From: Istiophorus platypterus
Taxonomy: Eukaryota; Chordata; Actinopteri; Istiophoriformes; Istiophoridae
Direction: 5' to 3'
Length of the DNA: 64,000 nucleotides
Assembly: GCA_016859345.1 (NCBI GenBank)
Contig: CM029119.1
Span: forward strand, 10,110,896-10,174,895
The notes beneath the pieces are model-generated. The model saw only the letters and a program-made list of their open reading frames with translations, was not told where the DNA came from and did not search any database. Positions 1 to 11,627 of the stretch are shown one piece after another (within the stretch, counting starts at the first letter, position 1; each line of letters starts with the position of its first letter). A program made the translations under genes and the position numbers.

Positions 1-28
1 TTGTGTGTGTGTGTGTGTGTGTGTGTGG
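1..28. repeat. (TG)n microsatellite
   Basis: Uninterrupted TG dinucleotides at the left edge of the window. It lies in a pde6c intron, because the next downstream pde6c exon is not in the window. Confidence 0.95.
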
Positions 29-514
29 TACAGATTGTAGCAACCTAAAAAGTGATCGGCTCCGTCCAATAGAACAATGTTACTCTCATTTGTACTCTGT
101 TTCTTGACCTTCTAAACCCAGAAACAGCCAAATATTGGACATTATTAATATGCATTTTAAGCACAATAATGTTTTGTGGTGCGGCAACACTAATATATAG
201 TTACTTAATGTTACCATTATTTCGCCTGCAGTGGTGCTATTCTCTATGAAGACATAAAACTTGTTATGAGCCTATGTAAGTGGTTTACTTTCTTGTAAGA
301 CATAGCAGCCTGTTTAACCGTCACCAGATGTAACATCTTATATACTGTGTCATAAGATGTAATGTAAAAGCAATAAGGATCCCTTGCTGTCTCTATGAAG
401 CGGAATGAGCCGTCTGCAGCTGTAAAGAGGGAAACGGCCAGAACAACTCAGAAGATGCTCCTGTTCATTCGTAAGCTACTGGTGGCTCCGCAGCAGATGT
501 CGTGCAGGTGTTAC

Positions 515-622
515 CTGGAGCAGGCAGAACATGGTGTGGCCTACGTTGAAGCCGTGCCTCCAGTTGTGGTAGGTGATGGCACGGTACCCCTTCCTCACTG
601 TGTACATCCACCTGGTCAGTGT
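515..622 (-). CDS. pde6c: pde6c exon 13 (residues 540-575, catalytic start)
   Basis: 36 codons, TLTRWMYTVRKGYRAITYHN then WRHGFNVGHTMFCLLQ, with donor CAG|GTAACA. H558 and H562 belong to the YHNxxH signature (general acid and first metal ligand in PDEs). No further pde6c exon could be found in bases 1-514. Confidence 0.96.
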
Positions 623-2748
623 CTGAGGGGGAGAGAGGGTGGTTATTACCCAGTGAACAAGGCAAAAGACAAAGCGATGAGGATGAAAAAGGTTATTATT
701 TAAGAGGGCTTTCAGATGAGCTGTGACCCGGTGTGATCTACCCATGTTTTAAAGAGTACACGTTAGTCCCTCTGCCCAAGGAAACCCTCTCTGCCTTTAC
801 AGCATCGCTGCCGGGTGTCACTCAGATAAGAAGCTACAGCATATTATGCTTCGAGAGGCTAGTTAAGGATCACAGCTACTTATCTCTCTCTCTCTTATCC
901 TTTTTTGCCTGTCACCCCAATGGATTCACAGATGATACTGAACATTTTGCGTCTCTGAGGCTCATTTTCACACTACAAATTTTAAAATACCAACATTTCG
1001 TAAAAGAGGTAAAAAATGTTAACAAGGATTATAGTTTGTTTTTCCATTTAAAAGTTCTCTGCAAGGTCAGATAGTAATAAAATTCCAGATTTTGTGGGAA
1101 AAAATAAGCCCAATGCACACAGTTATATCCAAGCTGGACAGAGGCAGCTTCTGCAAAAAAAAAAAAAAAAAAGGCAGCATTAGGAGCTTCTTGTTGGGGC
1201 AGACTCATCGACACGAGCGTCTAACTCACCTCTGCGGGAACTTTAAACTTTTCAACTACTCCGAGCTCAAAGAACATGCGAATGCCGGCTTTGATGAGGT
1301 CAAATTCTGTAACAGGGAAGTCACTGAAGGAGAACAGGTACAGGCTCTCTCCGTTGATGTTGTCAGCGACCGGGCAGTTTGCTCTCTGCACAAAAGCCAC
1401 ACAGAAGGCGCCAATTAATCCTTCAACACTTGGAAAATACAGATGACTACATGATTACACTGCCTGGGTTTATTAAGTGACAGGCTGATGATAGTTAACA
1501 GGGAAAACATTTTTTATTTTATGTTAGATGTTACATTTTACAGTGGAAGTTAAAAGTTTTGAATGGTCATTAAAATCCAATCCAAACATCCTCAATAATG
1601 CTGGTAGTTAATATGTGACTATAATCATCATACTGTATGTATCGTTCTATTTCATTGCAAATTTTTGTCCTGATGGATCAAAAAAAAAAAAAACCCAAAA
1701 CATACCAAAAGTTTGTACATCTCTTTCTGGTCGCAGTCTTCAGGCTCTGCGTCAAACTTCTCTTTGGTGTTCTGGTTACAAAACAGGGAACAATCACTTG
1801 AAATGACATTTAAATTTCTACCCGTGGACATGCTGTCATAATCTACGGCAATCTACAGCTTGAATTTCTACATCAGCAACAAAAAGCAGAAAATACGAAA
1901 ATATCCTGATGCCATATCACTTCAGACTTCAGACACTTGCTCCAAGCTGTAACTTTGTAAACTGTCGGGTCATCGTCTCAAATGTTAGCTGCCAAGTGGA
2001 TAAATGATCCACCAGAGCTTCTATTAGTCCTCTAATAGCTGCTGCTACTCGGAAAGCTATCCATGCTCCATTAACCTTTGACTACTTATAATTCCCGCTC
2101 GAGTGGTCTCTCTAAAAAATGTTGAGGGGTCAAAGGTAGGCCACTGGAAAGAAAATGTGGAGCGAAGTCAAGTTTAAACTGACCAGAATGCTCTGCAGCT
2201 CTTCTGGGGTGCATCTGGACTGGTACATGAGCATCTCCTGGGCAATGTCTTTCCTGTACTCCATACGGTTCAGCTTGTCGTAGGTGTCGCAGTTCAGCAC
2301 CGACCAGCCCAGGAACTGTGTCAGGGCCTGGAACAAACAGTGAGTGTGAGAAAGGCTGAAAGAAAAGAAACAGACCCAAACAAGAAAAACAAGAGAGCCG
2401 ATCCAATATCACCCCCATGTATAATTATTGTTATCACATCATTAATAAAGCTAATGAATGCACTGAGTGTATTATTTTCTTTACTTGACACATGGGTGGT
2501 ACTACATCAAACTCCCAAGTGTCAAAGCTTGATTAAGTCACTGCTGTTTTAGGGCCATTTCCCCATTAACATGCAAATTTATGCTGCAGCACACTCCAAA
2601 AAAAAAAAAGACCAAATCTTTCCCTCTGTAGGGGAAACCTGTGGTGTGGAGTGCTGACAGGACTGTGTCTACACACAGACAGACTGACTACAAACATGAT
2701 ATGCAGATAAGACGTAGTGTAAGATGATGACAAGATTAAAAATCTGAG

Positions 2749-2782
<34 letters not shown>

Positions 2783-5700
2783 CATGGTGCTAACCTCCGT
2801 GATCTGTTCATCATGTTCATCAAACGGTTTGCCGTCTTTCCTGTTGAAGAAAGTGGCGATGCCCACAATTTCTTCCTTCTTGTTGACAATGGGCAGCGAC
2901 AAGACATTCTTGATGACAAAACCCGTCTCATCCACAGCCTCTTTCTGAAAGACGTTGAAACGAAAAGTCAGGGAAAGTTTGAATGTGTAAGAGATAATCA
3001 TTGAGAGTATAACAAAACAGATTGTGATGTTCATTCTATGGTCTGGCTATGTGGAGTCGGCTGTGCAGCGCATTCCATGGTGACCATGCACAACTGCATG
3101 TTTCCTGTGTGTTGCTATAAAACGAATGGACGGTAAGAGTGTCCTCACCTGGAAAGTGAAGAAGTCATCTGCCGCCACGTTCATCATGTTGCAGATCTGC
3201 GGTTAGATGAAAAACATTTAAGTTTTTATGAGTGTTTGTTACTTTTATATTTTTATTCATAACTACTATTTCTAATCAAACTTTGCAGCTGTTTTCATGT
3301 GTAGAATATTTGTCTATCCTTAGTTTTTCAAGATTAATCTGTTCATTGCAGTATGTTCTACTTCAATTTTTACAATTCTTTTTAAATCTCAAATGTGCAG
3401 GTATCCTGTTTGTATTCTGTGCCTTAAACTCAACCAAAACAGCAATAAGAGAAAAATATACTCCACCAACCGAAAATCAATATAACTCTAGGTTTTTCTT
3501 TGGACAAAAACCACTGAGTGTAGAGTGACATACTCTTTTGCCTACTGTATGTATGCTATGCTCATTCACACTCTACTGAATGTGTCCCTCTACTCTGTCT
3601 TCCACTTCATTTACATGTTACCGCCTCAGTTGTTGATATGTCTCTGTGCCTATTTCACAAGTCAGTTCCCCTTTATTGCCATTCATTTATAATTCTAGTG
3701 ATTCTGATAATAAATTGCCCTGCAGAAGCCGAGAGAGACTTACAAAGCCATTCTCTGCAACGTAGGTCGGTAGTCCGCTGACTAAAGCCCAGTGATCTGC
3801 AGGTGGACCACTGAAAGAGAGATACACGCACAGAGCTGAGCAAATTACTCCCTGAGAAGCATTTTAAACAGAGCTTTCACTCATGCAGATGTTTTTTCCG
3901 CAGCCACTCCACCTTAAATTCAAATTTACTGAGCTATTGCTTCATGTTATTCCCCAAATAACACTAATAAGAAACCCTCAGAACTGTCCATGCTACAAAT
4001 AGCAGACAGATGCAAAATTAATCGGTCGACAAGGATGATTGCTTCCTGAATTTAAAAATATATTGGATGCCTCTGTGTAATAAGCTATAACAGGTGGACT
4101 TAAAATTTTGTTCATGTGACTGAGATGTGAGTTGACTAAAATTAAAGTCCAGGAATTTTACTTTGAAAAAATTTGTATGGAATTAGTTTGAATGCATGTG
4201 TAACACATAGTTATTTTCTGCTTACGGTATGACTTTGATTTCTTCTTTGCCTTCCAGGAGGTAGTCAATGATCTTGTAAAATATGACTTCCTGTATGAAA
4301 TGGAGATCCCTGTTAGAAAAGGCTTGTAATCTTCAAACTACGTTAGACAATAGAAAAGTTAAATACATTTAAAATGCCACATGTGACAAAAACTGATGTA
4401 ATGAGGAGGAGAACGAGCTGGTTACCCTGCCGTCTGGCGTTTTTGGTCCTTTATAGGGTTCCACATCTCCCAGTTTCACCGGCCATTCATCATAAAATTC
4501 CTACAGGAAAAAAAATGCAGACCATAATGGTTGTTCGTTATTTATGTCGGTTGCTTTGAATGCCATCTATTCAGTCCTGTAAAACTGAATCTATTCTGCC
4601 AGGCCAACCTTCTCCTTGGTCATGTCCAACAGTCCCACTGAGTATCGTTCGCATTGTAGATAGGTCCTCACAGTGTAGAGCGCTTTGTGGAACTGTCTCT
4701 CAATGTCTGTCAACTCCTCAAACACTTTACTGGCTGACCAGAGGAGCACCTATGAGAAAAGATGTAGGTGTGAATGGAGGTAATTCATTGTTTATGATTA
4801 TAGTACGAGCACAGCTTTGTGCCTTAGAAATATCAACAGGCAATCAACAGGGGACATTGTTTTCATAATGATGGGATGAGATCACAGAGTGACACATCCT
4901 GTTATTTATCGCATAGCAGCGGCTCAGTTTACCTGACTCCTCCTGGACTCAACATTGAACATGTAGGTTGTGTAATGCTGCAGAGCGATGACTTGAGCAA
5001 AGCTCATGTACTTGTGGAAGAACTAAGGACACAAATCAGAACACAGGTTTCAGTGACACAAGACAGCAGATTTAAGACGGTGGCGCATATTAACTTTTTA
5101 GATATGCCTTAGAAAAGATTTGATTCATCATATACAGTGAAATCCATGGGAACAATATAGTGGTTATAAAGGGTGTGTGTCCTCAGAATGTTGCTCACAT
5201 GTGATAAAATATAGATTTGACAGATCAGTAAATAAAGATTTAAACTAATCCATCTCTTCTGAATTAAACATCATCTCATCAGTCAAGTCCATATTTGGCT
5301 AATCTTTACACAGATTACACAGATTTTTTACATGGCCTTAAATTCATATACAATATATTTTACTAGCCTTTGCAGGCTGATTACCAAACCCATTGGTGAT
5401 CCATCAAGTAAATATGAGAGACTTTTTCTTAAATACTGAAGAGGAAAAGAAGTAAACAATCAATGTCTCTCTGTCTTTACGCCAAACACAAAGGATACAG
5501 AGATATCAGACATTATCATGCATCTTGGCAGTTAAAGCCTTTTCGCCCTTTGCATCATCTCTGCCAACCTTCTCCTTAAATCTCTCTTCACTCTCCTTTC
5601 CAGCTAATGTGAATCACCATTATAGCTGACAATCAACCTCATCAGTCTGTAAAAGCATCATTTCCACATGACCCAGTTCATTCTTTATGGGATAGTGCTG

Positions 5701-7675
5701 CAGGTCCGATTGACTCCCACTGACATAATGGGAGTGTTTTGAACCCTACTGGTGAGGTGTAATTACAGCAATAATCTTTATCTAGTTGCAAATTTCAAAT
5801 TGCAGAGCGCAGACTTTTAAAAGCAGCAGACATGTAACTATGAACGGAAAATTCATGCAAATCAGTGTATTGCAACTGCTACTTCTTTATACAAAGAGGA
5901 CACAATAAATGCAGTAAAGTGACCTCTATCTGATACTGTAACGGTCAAATTCGAGTTTAATTTATTAGACAGTCAGTGTCTGACATGTGTCAGCATGTGT
6001 CCAAAACACAACCCTGTTAATACCCACTCATTGAGCCACGACTGATAAGCGTGAATATGCGTGTTTAAGTGTGTGGGTCTTACAGCCTCATCCTCTGGAG
6101 AGAAAGTATCAGCTCCTATTTTGTTTAGCGCGATGGCGACGCCAAGGCATTCTTTGTCAGCCGTCAGAGGGAACGTGAGCATGCACTTGGTCTTGTATCC
6201 GGTCTGTTTGTCCACAAAGTCACTGAACTTTGGATTCTGGATCAAGAGGAAAGAGAAGACAGGTGTCAGGTGTGGTCACATCTAAAAGGATGGATACAAA
6301 ACAACGCCACTAATGTTCGACAACATAGCTACCCTGTTAATTTCATTCTGTATGGTTCAATGTTGTTCTCATGTGCTCACCAACAGCCATTCACAAGGAT
6401 AGAATTGTATTCAGTAATAAACCTTCTGTTATTTACTACAGTCAAAAACAAAGTCATTCAAGCTGCACTCACATTTTTCAATCGACTAGAGGGGTCAGTA
6501 TATTATTATATTCTTCACCTGACCATTATGATAATCAAATGATGGAATCATATGGGGAAAATAGGTTTCATAGTTTTCATGAAACTTTTTGCATTCTAAA
6601 ATGGATGCTTCTAACAAAAAATAAGCATATATATATATATATATATATATATAATTGTGTTTTGCAACAAACCCTTGCCTTAATATGCTTTTATCATTGA
6701 TTTTGATTTTGTGTACTACTCTGTTCAGTATCATTATCTGAAGCTATTTGAAACCCTGCAGCCTACAAGCCTACAAAACAGCAACAAAGCAGCAAGAATT
6801 TTACTCTATACAAATATAGGCAGAGAAGAAAATGAAACAGAATTAAACGTAGGACACTGGTATCAGGGCTACAGCAAACAGAAACAAGCGTAGAGGTAAT
6901 TTATTCATCTTTCCCAAAGTTGTGCATCTGATACTACGCGCGTTCAGAGGTTGGCTCCGTCGGGGACGGTGATTGGTGTAGGACCAGCCGACGAGCTCCG
7001 AATTTAGGTTTAGAAATCAATTCATTAGGTGAGTCCACCTCTCCACGGGCCCACCAGGCCCACGGAGCTCGTTCTTTTTCATTAGCAACCTTGCAGAAAG
7101 AGGCCCGCACGCACACGCACACACACACACACGCAACTTTTCTTGGAAAGTGCGCGCTCGCTCTGCAGGCGCAGGTGCGGGTGCGGGGGCGCGCCGCCGC
7201 CGCCGCCTCTCACCTTGGACACGTCGGGGACGTTCTGGGGCTTTTTGGACTGCGCGGTGAAACCCACGATGCCCATGTCCAGGGGGAACACGATCTCGGT
7301 CTGGGGGTGCACCACGTTCGCCTCGTACTTGGACGTCGGGGTCACGTCGAAGAGGGAGGTGGCGAGCTCGGGCGTTCCGTTCCTGGCCCGGCAGGTGTAG
7401 TAGCTGAGCCTGTCGGCCTGCATGATGAGGGCGAGTCTCTGCAGCACCTTGTGCATGGCCTTCTCCATCTCGCCCTGCCTCTGCAGCTCCTGGACCAGCT
7501 CGAAGATGAGGGTGGCCTCCTGCACCGAGTTCATGTCCTTGAAGGACGCGGTGTCTTTGACGTCGACGGAGAAGGCGGCGGTCAGGGCCTCGGCGCGCAG
7601 CTTCTTGTCGAAATACTCTTTGGCGAACTGCGGGTTGTTCTCCAGGTATTTCTCCACGCTGTCCTTGTCTGCCAT
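515..7675 (-). CDS. pde6c: Cone cGMP phosphodiesterase 6C alpha' subunit, 5' two thirds of the gene
   Basis: Catalytic subunit of the cone photoreceptor phosphodiesterase, which hydrolyses cGMP on outer-segment discs after transducin activation. Thirteen exons were joined by GT-AG sites; they encode residues 1-575 of about 850 with no frame break. The start has a VEKYLENNPQFAKEYFD-type N-terminus as in PDE6C rather than PDE6A or PDE6B. Two GAF domains follow (about 75-225 and 255-435), each with the N-K/R-x(n)-F-x(n)-DE signature (NK at residue 192, NR at 401). The catalytic domain begins near 480, and the last exon present carries YHNWRHGFNVG (557-567), the start of the PDE histidine signature. 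The remaining metal-binding HD motifs, the C-terminus and the prenylation box lie left of the window. Neighbouring rbp4 and cep55 match the human PDE6C locus. What is known of function comes from the family; the exon structure was read directly here. Confidence 0.96.
1230..1385 (-). CDS. pde6c: pde6c exon 12 (residues 488-539)
   Basis: 52 codons containing FSFSDFPVTEFDLIKAGIR and MFFELGVVEKFKVP, the first helices of the PDE catalytic domain. Donor is GAG|GTGAGT. Confidence 0.95.
1706..1771 (-). CDS. pde6c: pde6c exon 11 (residues 466-487)
   Basis: 22 codons, NTKEKFDAEPEDCDQKEMYKLL, between CCAG|AACACC and TTG|GTATGT. It matches the variable linker of other PDE6 proteins in length and phase more than in residues. 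Confidence 0.88.
2184..2327 (-). CDS. pde6c: pde6c exon 10 (residues 418-465)
   Basis: 48 codons, ALTQFLGWSVLNCDTYDKL to PEELQSIL, with donor CTG|GTCAGT. End of GAF-B and linker into the catalytic domain. Confidence 0.95.
2751..2779. repeat. (AG)n microsatellite beside the pde6c exon 9 donor
   Basis: Pure AG repeat on the plus strand (CT in the transcript), starting 14 bases into the intron after exon 9. Confidence 0.95.
2795..2944 (-). CDS. pde6c: pde6c exon 9 (residues 368-417, GAF-B)
   Basis: 50 codons, KEAVDETGFVIKNVLSLPIV to DEHDEQITE. It carries the NRKDGKPFDEHDE form of the GAF signature. Its donor (GTTAGC) lies only 14 bases from a 29-base CT/AG repeat in the following intron. Confidence 0.96.
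3149..3196 (-). CDS. pde6c: pde6c exon 8 (residues 352-367)
   Basis: A 16-codon exon, ICNMMNVAADDFFTFQ, with donor CAG|GTGAGG. GAF-B core. Confidence 0.94.
3744..3810 (-). CDS. pde6c: pde6c exon 7 (residues 330-351)
   Basis: 67 nt completing the split proline codon, then GPPADHWALVSGLPTYV to ENGF. Donor is TTT|GTAAGT. Confidence 0.94.
4226..4290 (-). CDS. pde6c: pde6c exon 6 (residues 308-329)
   Basis: 65 nt encoding EVIFYKIIDYLLEGKEEIKVI plus two bases of a proline codon. Donor is ATACC|GTAAGC. Confidence 0.94.
4426..4500 (-). CDS. pde6c: pde6c exon 5 (residues 283-307)
   Basis: 25 codons, EFYDEWPVKLG to KTPDGR, in phase 0, flanked by GTAG|GAAT and AGG|GTAACC. Confidence 0.95.
4609..4749 (-). 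CDS. pde6c: pde6c exon 4 (residues 236-282)
   Basis: 47 codons starting VLLWSASKVFEELTD and ending LLDMTKEK before donor AAG|GTTGGC. Start of GAF-B. Confidence 0.95.
4933..5022 (-). CDS. pde6c: pde6c exon 3 (residues 206-235)
   Basis: 30 codons, ending NVESRRSQ before donor CAG|GTAAAC. This is the long helix linking GAF-A to GAF-B. Confidence 0.94.
6084..6236 (-). CDS. pde6c: pde6c exon 2 (residues 155-205, GAF-A)
   Basis: 51 codons between acceptor CCAG|AATCC and donor GAGGCT|GTAAGA. It contains FSDFVDKQTGYKTK and the NK...F...DE signature of the cGMP-binding GAF-A domain. Confidence 0.95.
6626..6653. repeat. (AT)n microsatellite in pde6c intron 1
   Basis: Alternating AT in the first intron. 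Confidence 0.95.
7214..7675 (-). CDS. pde6c: pde6c exon 1 (start codon, residues 1-154)
   Basis: Begins at the ATG at 7675-7673 (MADKDSVEKYLENN) and ends PDVSK before donor AAG|GTGAGA. It encodes the N-terminal segment and the first half of GAF-A, including FPLDMGIVG. The exon is much more GC-rich than the rest of the gene. Confidence 0.95.
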
Positions 7676-8110
7676 TGTGAAGTCCTCTTAGTTTTCCTTC
7701 CTCTCCGTCCTTCTTCTGTTTTCTCCTCTTTTTTGGGGGGGTTTTCTTTTCCCCTTTTCACTCGAGCATCACCTGTGGAAGCGGAGCGGCGAGCTTTGCT
7801 GTGGCCTGCAGGCTTGGGCTGGATCAGTGGCGTCCGTCTGCGCCGACGTGCATCCTCCTCCACCGTCCGCCGTGGGAGTCACTGAGGCGTCTCCCGGGGA
7901 CGTCCAGGGACGGACCAGGGACGGAGGACGGCTTAGAGGCTGAAGGGATCAAGGGTGGCCGCTAATTAATGTGACGTCACGACATTAAAACCCCCGGCTC
8001 TAAGCGCTCTTAACCCGCAAATCCCGGCGCTGATCATTTTATATCGGGCGCTCCTCCCAGTCTGAGGAGGGAGGCAGGCGAGAGGAGTCTGTTGTGGGGT
8101 CAGATGCCAG
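7676..8110 (-). promoter_or_regulatory. pde6c 5' UTR and proximal promoter
   Basis: GC-rich sequence directly upstream of the pde6c ATG, followed by a short regulatory cluster. A perfect CRE octamer TGACGTCA lies at 7972-7979, nested in an imperfect palindrome (TTAATGT at 7966-7972 and ACATTAA at 7982-7988), with a TAATTAAT homeodomain-type site at 7963-7970. Photoreceptor promoters commonly use paired-type homeodomain sites (RAX, OTX, CRX families); their use here is inferred. No TATA box at the expected position is clear. Confidence 0.55.
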
Positions 8111-11100
8111 GTCTGATGCATGGGGCTACATCAGCAGAGGATCAGAGCTATCTGTCTTTGAAATGTATTTAAACCTGGAGCTGGGAGGTGGGGGGGGGGG
8201 GGGGTGAAGGCCAACCACTGTACAGCTGTGCAGCTCCATTTCTAAGCCAATTACTGGCCTCACATCAGTTTCAGTTGCGATATTTCCTCTATCGTCCCTG
8301 TTTACGGCTCTTATTAAGCAATCCCAGCTGCCTGGAGACATGATAGCAGCCTCACCCGCCTAAAATAACCTCCCGCTGAGCCGAACCCTGCATTACCGCT
8401 CCTGCATCCTCGTTGTCGTTGCTTCAGTTGGAGGGAAGGACCCAAGCAGTGTCACCCACTGACAGTGATCGAGCTCAGAGCCTTAATGGTGCCCTATCTA
8501 ATGCTCTAAATGTGTAAGCGGTCTACCCCGCATGCTCTAATGAAATCACCATCATCATGGAGGTGTCAGTCCAGGAACTGGAAATTAGCCAATTACTGGG
8601 GACTTGGACGTCTGAGAACAAGGCCCTAAACAAAGATGGCTGGCTATTATTAACTGTGCTGCGCTGTCTCGTTGGCTGCTGGCAGGCTGGCAAGACAAGG
8701 GGTTCCCCACTATTTTTTGCCGTGCGGATTAAGGCGAGCTTATCAGAGGAGAACTACAAAAAGTGTGTGTGTGTGTGAGTGCGCCTCTGTGTGGGTGGTT
8801 GTGAGCCATTGTGGAAATAAATTAGAGCAGCTGATTTCACAGTGGGAGAAACTGGTTGGGTGCTTGTGTGCGAAGGAGGACAGAGAGGCAGGCAGACAAA
8901 CAGCCAAAAGGCAAGGCAGCTAAATATAATCAGTGAAATATTTCTGGTAGCCAATACCAGCCAGTTGTTTGTTTGTTTGTTTGTTTTTACCTGAATGGGA
9001 TTGGCTATTATGTCCTTTTTTAAGTATTCCTTTTTCCACTGATTGTGTTCAGGTGTTCTGCATAAATAAACGTATGTGATAAAATAAAGCAGTTGTGTTG
9101 TATTTTGTGTGTTTTGGGCTGCAGATTACCATGAGACCGCCTTTTACCAAGCAGTAGCCACTGTGGTCCGCAAGTATCAACTCCAGGATGATGGGGCATG
9201 CGGTTCCCTACAATTCCCAAGATTCATTTCACTCAGCGGCTTTAAAGACTCAAAAACAGTCAGCAAACTGACTCAATGAAGTCAGTTACACGGCAACATC
9301 TATACAATCTGCTATCAAAGACATTAAACACCGGAGGCTACTGGTCATACCAGACCACATAAGGTTTTAGCAGTAAAACTGTTGAAGGCGTTGAACAGAG
9401 AAAAGATGTGTTTTATTGCTTTTGAATTCGAATTTTAATTTCTAAGAGGAACAACGTGGTATTTAGTTGTTTAGGTCATAGGTAATGGTGGTGTTGGGTT
9501 GGATTGCATTTTTTTTATGCAAATGGGCGACAACTGCCAAAAATACTGCTGCCATGTTGTGCCATTGCCCAGCTCGAACCTCCAAAGCTCAGATAGAAGC
9601 AGTGTATTTAGCCATGGGGTCTTTGGCCCAATCCCCCAATTTTATAAGGGATCTCCTGGGATTTCAAGCTACTTAAGTATCACAGCCCACCAAATCAAGA
9701 AACCAGCACTCACTTTGAACATGACATTCCCATTTACCACTACACCACCCAAAATATTAAATGCAAACACAAACCTAGCAGGGTATCATAACATATACAG
9801 TTTTCTTGGGCAGTCTTCAAGATTTTGAAATTCTGCACTGCCTCTGGCCAAATTCCATCCGCTATAATTTCTGCTCAAACTGAGTTATTGCACTGTTTTT
9901 TGACTGGCCGGGGCTTTGGTTATGCAAGCTGCAGATGTTTGGCTGTGCTGTGCTCTTTTATTCAACCAAGCCCTCGAAGGACTGGTTACATGATCGCAGT
10001 GCAAAACAACAGCACTTTGTAATATATAAAATTATTCCACCGTGGATTTTTATTCAGATGAAATACAGACCCGTGTTAGAGACATACTTTAACTGGAAAA
10101 GCAAAATAAAAAGAGTCACGATCTTACTGTGCTCTTGGGAAAACAGTATGATTTTTACTTAGGAAATAAAGAGGTTTTTGAATACACGAAATTATCAAAT
10201 TTCTTTAATGCTATAAACATTTTCAAAAACTATCAGAATTGAGTCTGAATCTCCCCCAGCAATTGTTGGACTTGCCTGTTGTTTACAAAGATTTGCACAA
10301 AACTGTGTCAGTGTACAAGCATTTTCAGCTAACACACACTATTCCTTCTTCATTGACTGCTGTTTGAAACTCCAGACTTTGTGCTTAGAAAAGATGTGAC
10401 TACCTCTCTTTCACATTGATTAGTTTCTGTTGAAAGTCCACCACTGTGTTCATCATTTATACAAACAGTGCACAGAAGGAGTCCCTTGAAAGCATGATCA
10501 CATCAGCTGATGCAATAACACTGATGCTGCAGGAGGCAAACACACTACTACTGTAATGTTTCTTTGCTAAATAAGAAAGGAGAAGAGACTTAAATGCACA
10601 TTCCAGTTTTTTTTTTCGTATAAAAAAGGGGGTTCAGTCCAAGCACACAAAAACATTTCACTTAGATTTATGATGTTAAAGTATAGGTTTGTGCCTGTTC
10701 ATGTGTGCACACGCTCACTGAAAACAACACCAAGCTATAACCTCTTGCCAAAATAAGTTGGCCCCAATGATAAATGGTAAACTCACTAACTTGTTTTCCA
10801 AGAGTGTAAGCATTTGTGTGTGTGTGTTTGTATGTGTGTGACTGTGTGTGTTTAACAAATGTGTGTATCTACACATGCATCGTATAGCTTAATCCCAGAT
10901 GGTCCTCTTGGCTTTGCTAGTGGTTGCATTCATAAGGCCAAGAAAGCCTCAGCAGTTCTGAGAGGAAAACACATTTTTTTGGGGGGGGGGTATAGAGGGG
11001 TGGTCGGCCAAATGTGCAGAACACACAAATCAATAGGACTGGGACCCACAGTTATGTAAATGTTTGTCCAATGGAAGGCTAGCTGCGGGAAGAGCAGGGG
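8111..11100. other. pde6c-rbp4 intergenic region
   Basis: No gene is visible. The two genes are transcribed away from each other, so both promoters feed into this spacer. It contains a 15-base G run (8190-8204), a (TG)n patch near 8763-8778, a (GTTT)n patch near 8967-8986, (TG) patches near 10816-10855 and a second G run near 10981-10990. Short open frames here are not conserved-looking. Confidence 0.7.
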
Positions 11101-11121
11101 AGGTTAAGGTCTCCAGAAGTC

Positions 11122-11150
11122 ATTGCGCAATATGAGCCAACCATATAAAA
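11122..11150 (+). promoter_or_regulatory. rbp4 core promoter: C/EBP-type palindrome and TATA box
   Basis: ATTGCGCAAT at 11122-11131 is a perfect palindrome identical to the idealised C/EBP recognition site. TATAAAA at 11144-11150 follows 12 bases later. RBP4 is made mainly in liver, where C/EBP factors are abundant, so the pairing is sensible. The transcription start is expected around 11175. Confidence 0.75.
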
Positions 11151-11174
11151 GGCCGAAACAGGACAGAACACCGG

Positions 11175-11213
11175 AGGATCTCTTAGAGCTGCCCACTTCT
11201 TTTTGGTAACAAG
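11175..11213 (+). other. rbp4: rbp4 non-coding first exon (5' UTR)
   Basis: Predicted from the TATA position to the donor AACAAG|GTATGC. It contains no ATG. The second exon would begin at about 11521 after a long pyrimidine tract ending CCTCTGAG, five bases before the start codon. Confidence 0.55.
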
Positions 11214-11525
11214 GTATGCGCTGACAAAGGACTCGTGTTTTTGCTTCTAAAGCGAATGATTGGTGGTTTTGCTAAAGATATTTAGAGATTTTTTAAGTGT
11301 TTTTGATTACATGGATTGTTTTTTTGGATAATGAGTTTGTAGCACGTAACAAAATATTTTATGGAACTTTATTACACTCCACTTGCCTTGAGGACTTGAA
11401 AGGAAATGAACTGGTAATGTGGCTGACATATGTGTCCGTCTTCTCTGTTCCCTGTTATGCCTCCCAGCCGCTCTCCTTCTTTCTTCGTGCCTTTCCTTCT
11501 GTCTTTTTCCTTCCTCTGAGGTAGA

Positions 11526-11627
11526 ATGCTACGGTGCATTGTGGCCCTCTGTCTCCTGGCTTTGTCCTGGGCGCAGGACTGCCAGGTGGCCAACATCCAG
11601 GTCATGCAAAACTTTGACAGGACCAGG
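11526..11627 (+). CDS. rbp4: rbp4 coding exon 1 (residues 1-34)
   Basis: Signal peptide and start of the mature chain, ending NFDRTR before donor AGG|GTGAGT. Confidence 0.96.

Noticed and set aside
1..514. Search for the next pde6c exon (metal-binding HD motif)
   Set aside because: No frame on the minus strand encodes the expected FCHDIDHRG-type block, so the exon lies outside the window.
7091..7885. 264-codon plus-strand open frame across pde6c exon 1
   Set aside because: It is the GC-rich antisense shadow of the real exon and promoter, V/L/G/H-rich with no domain, and it runs through the CA repeat.
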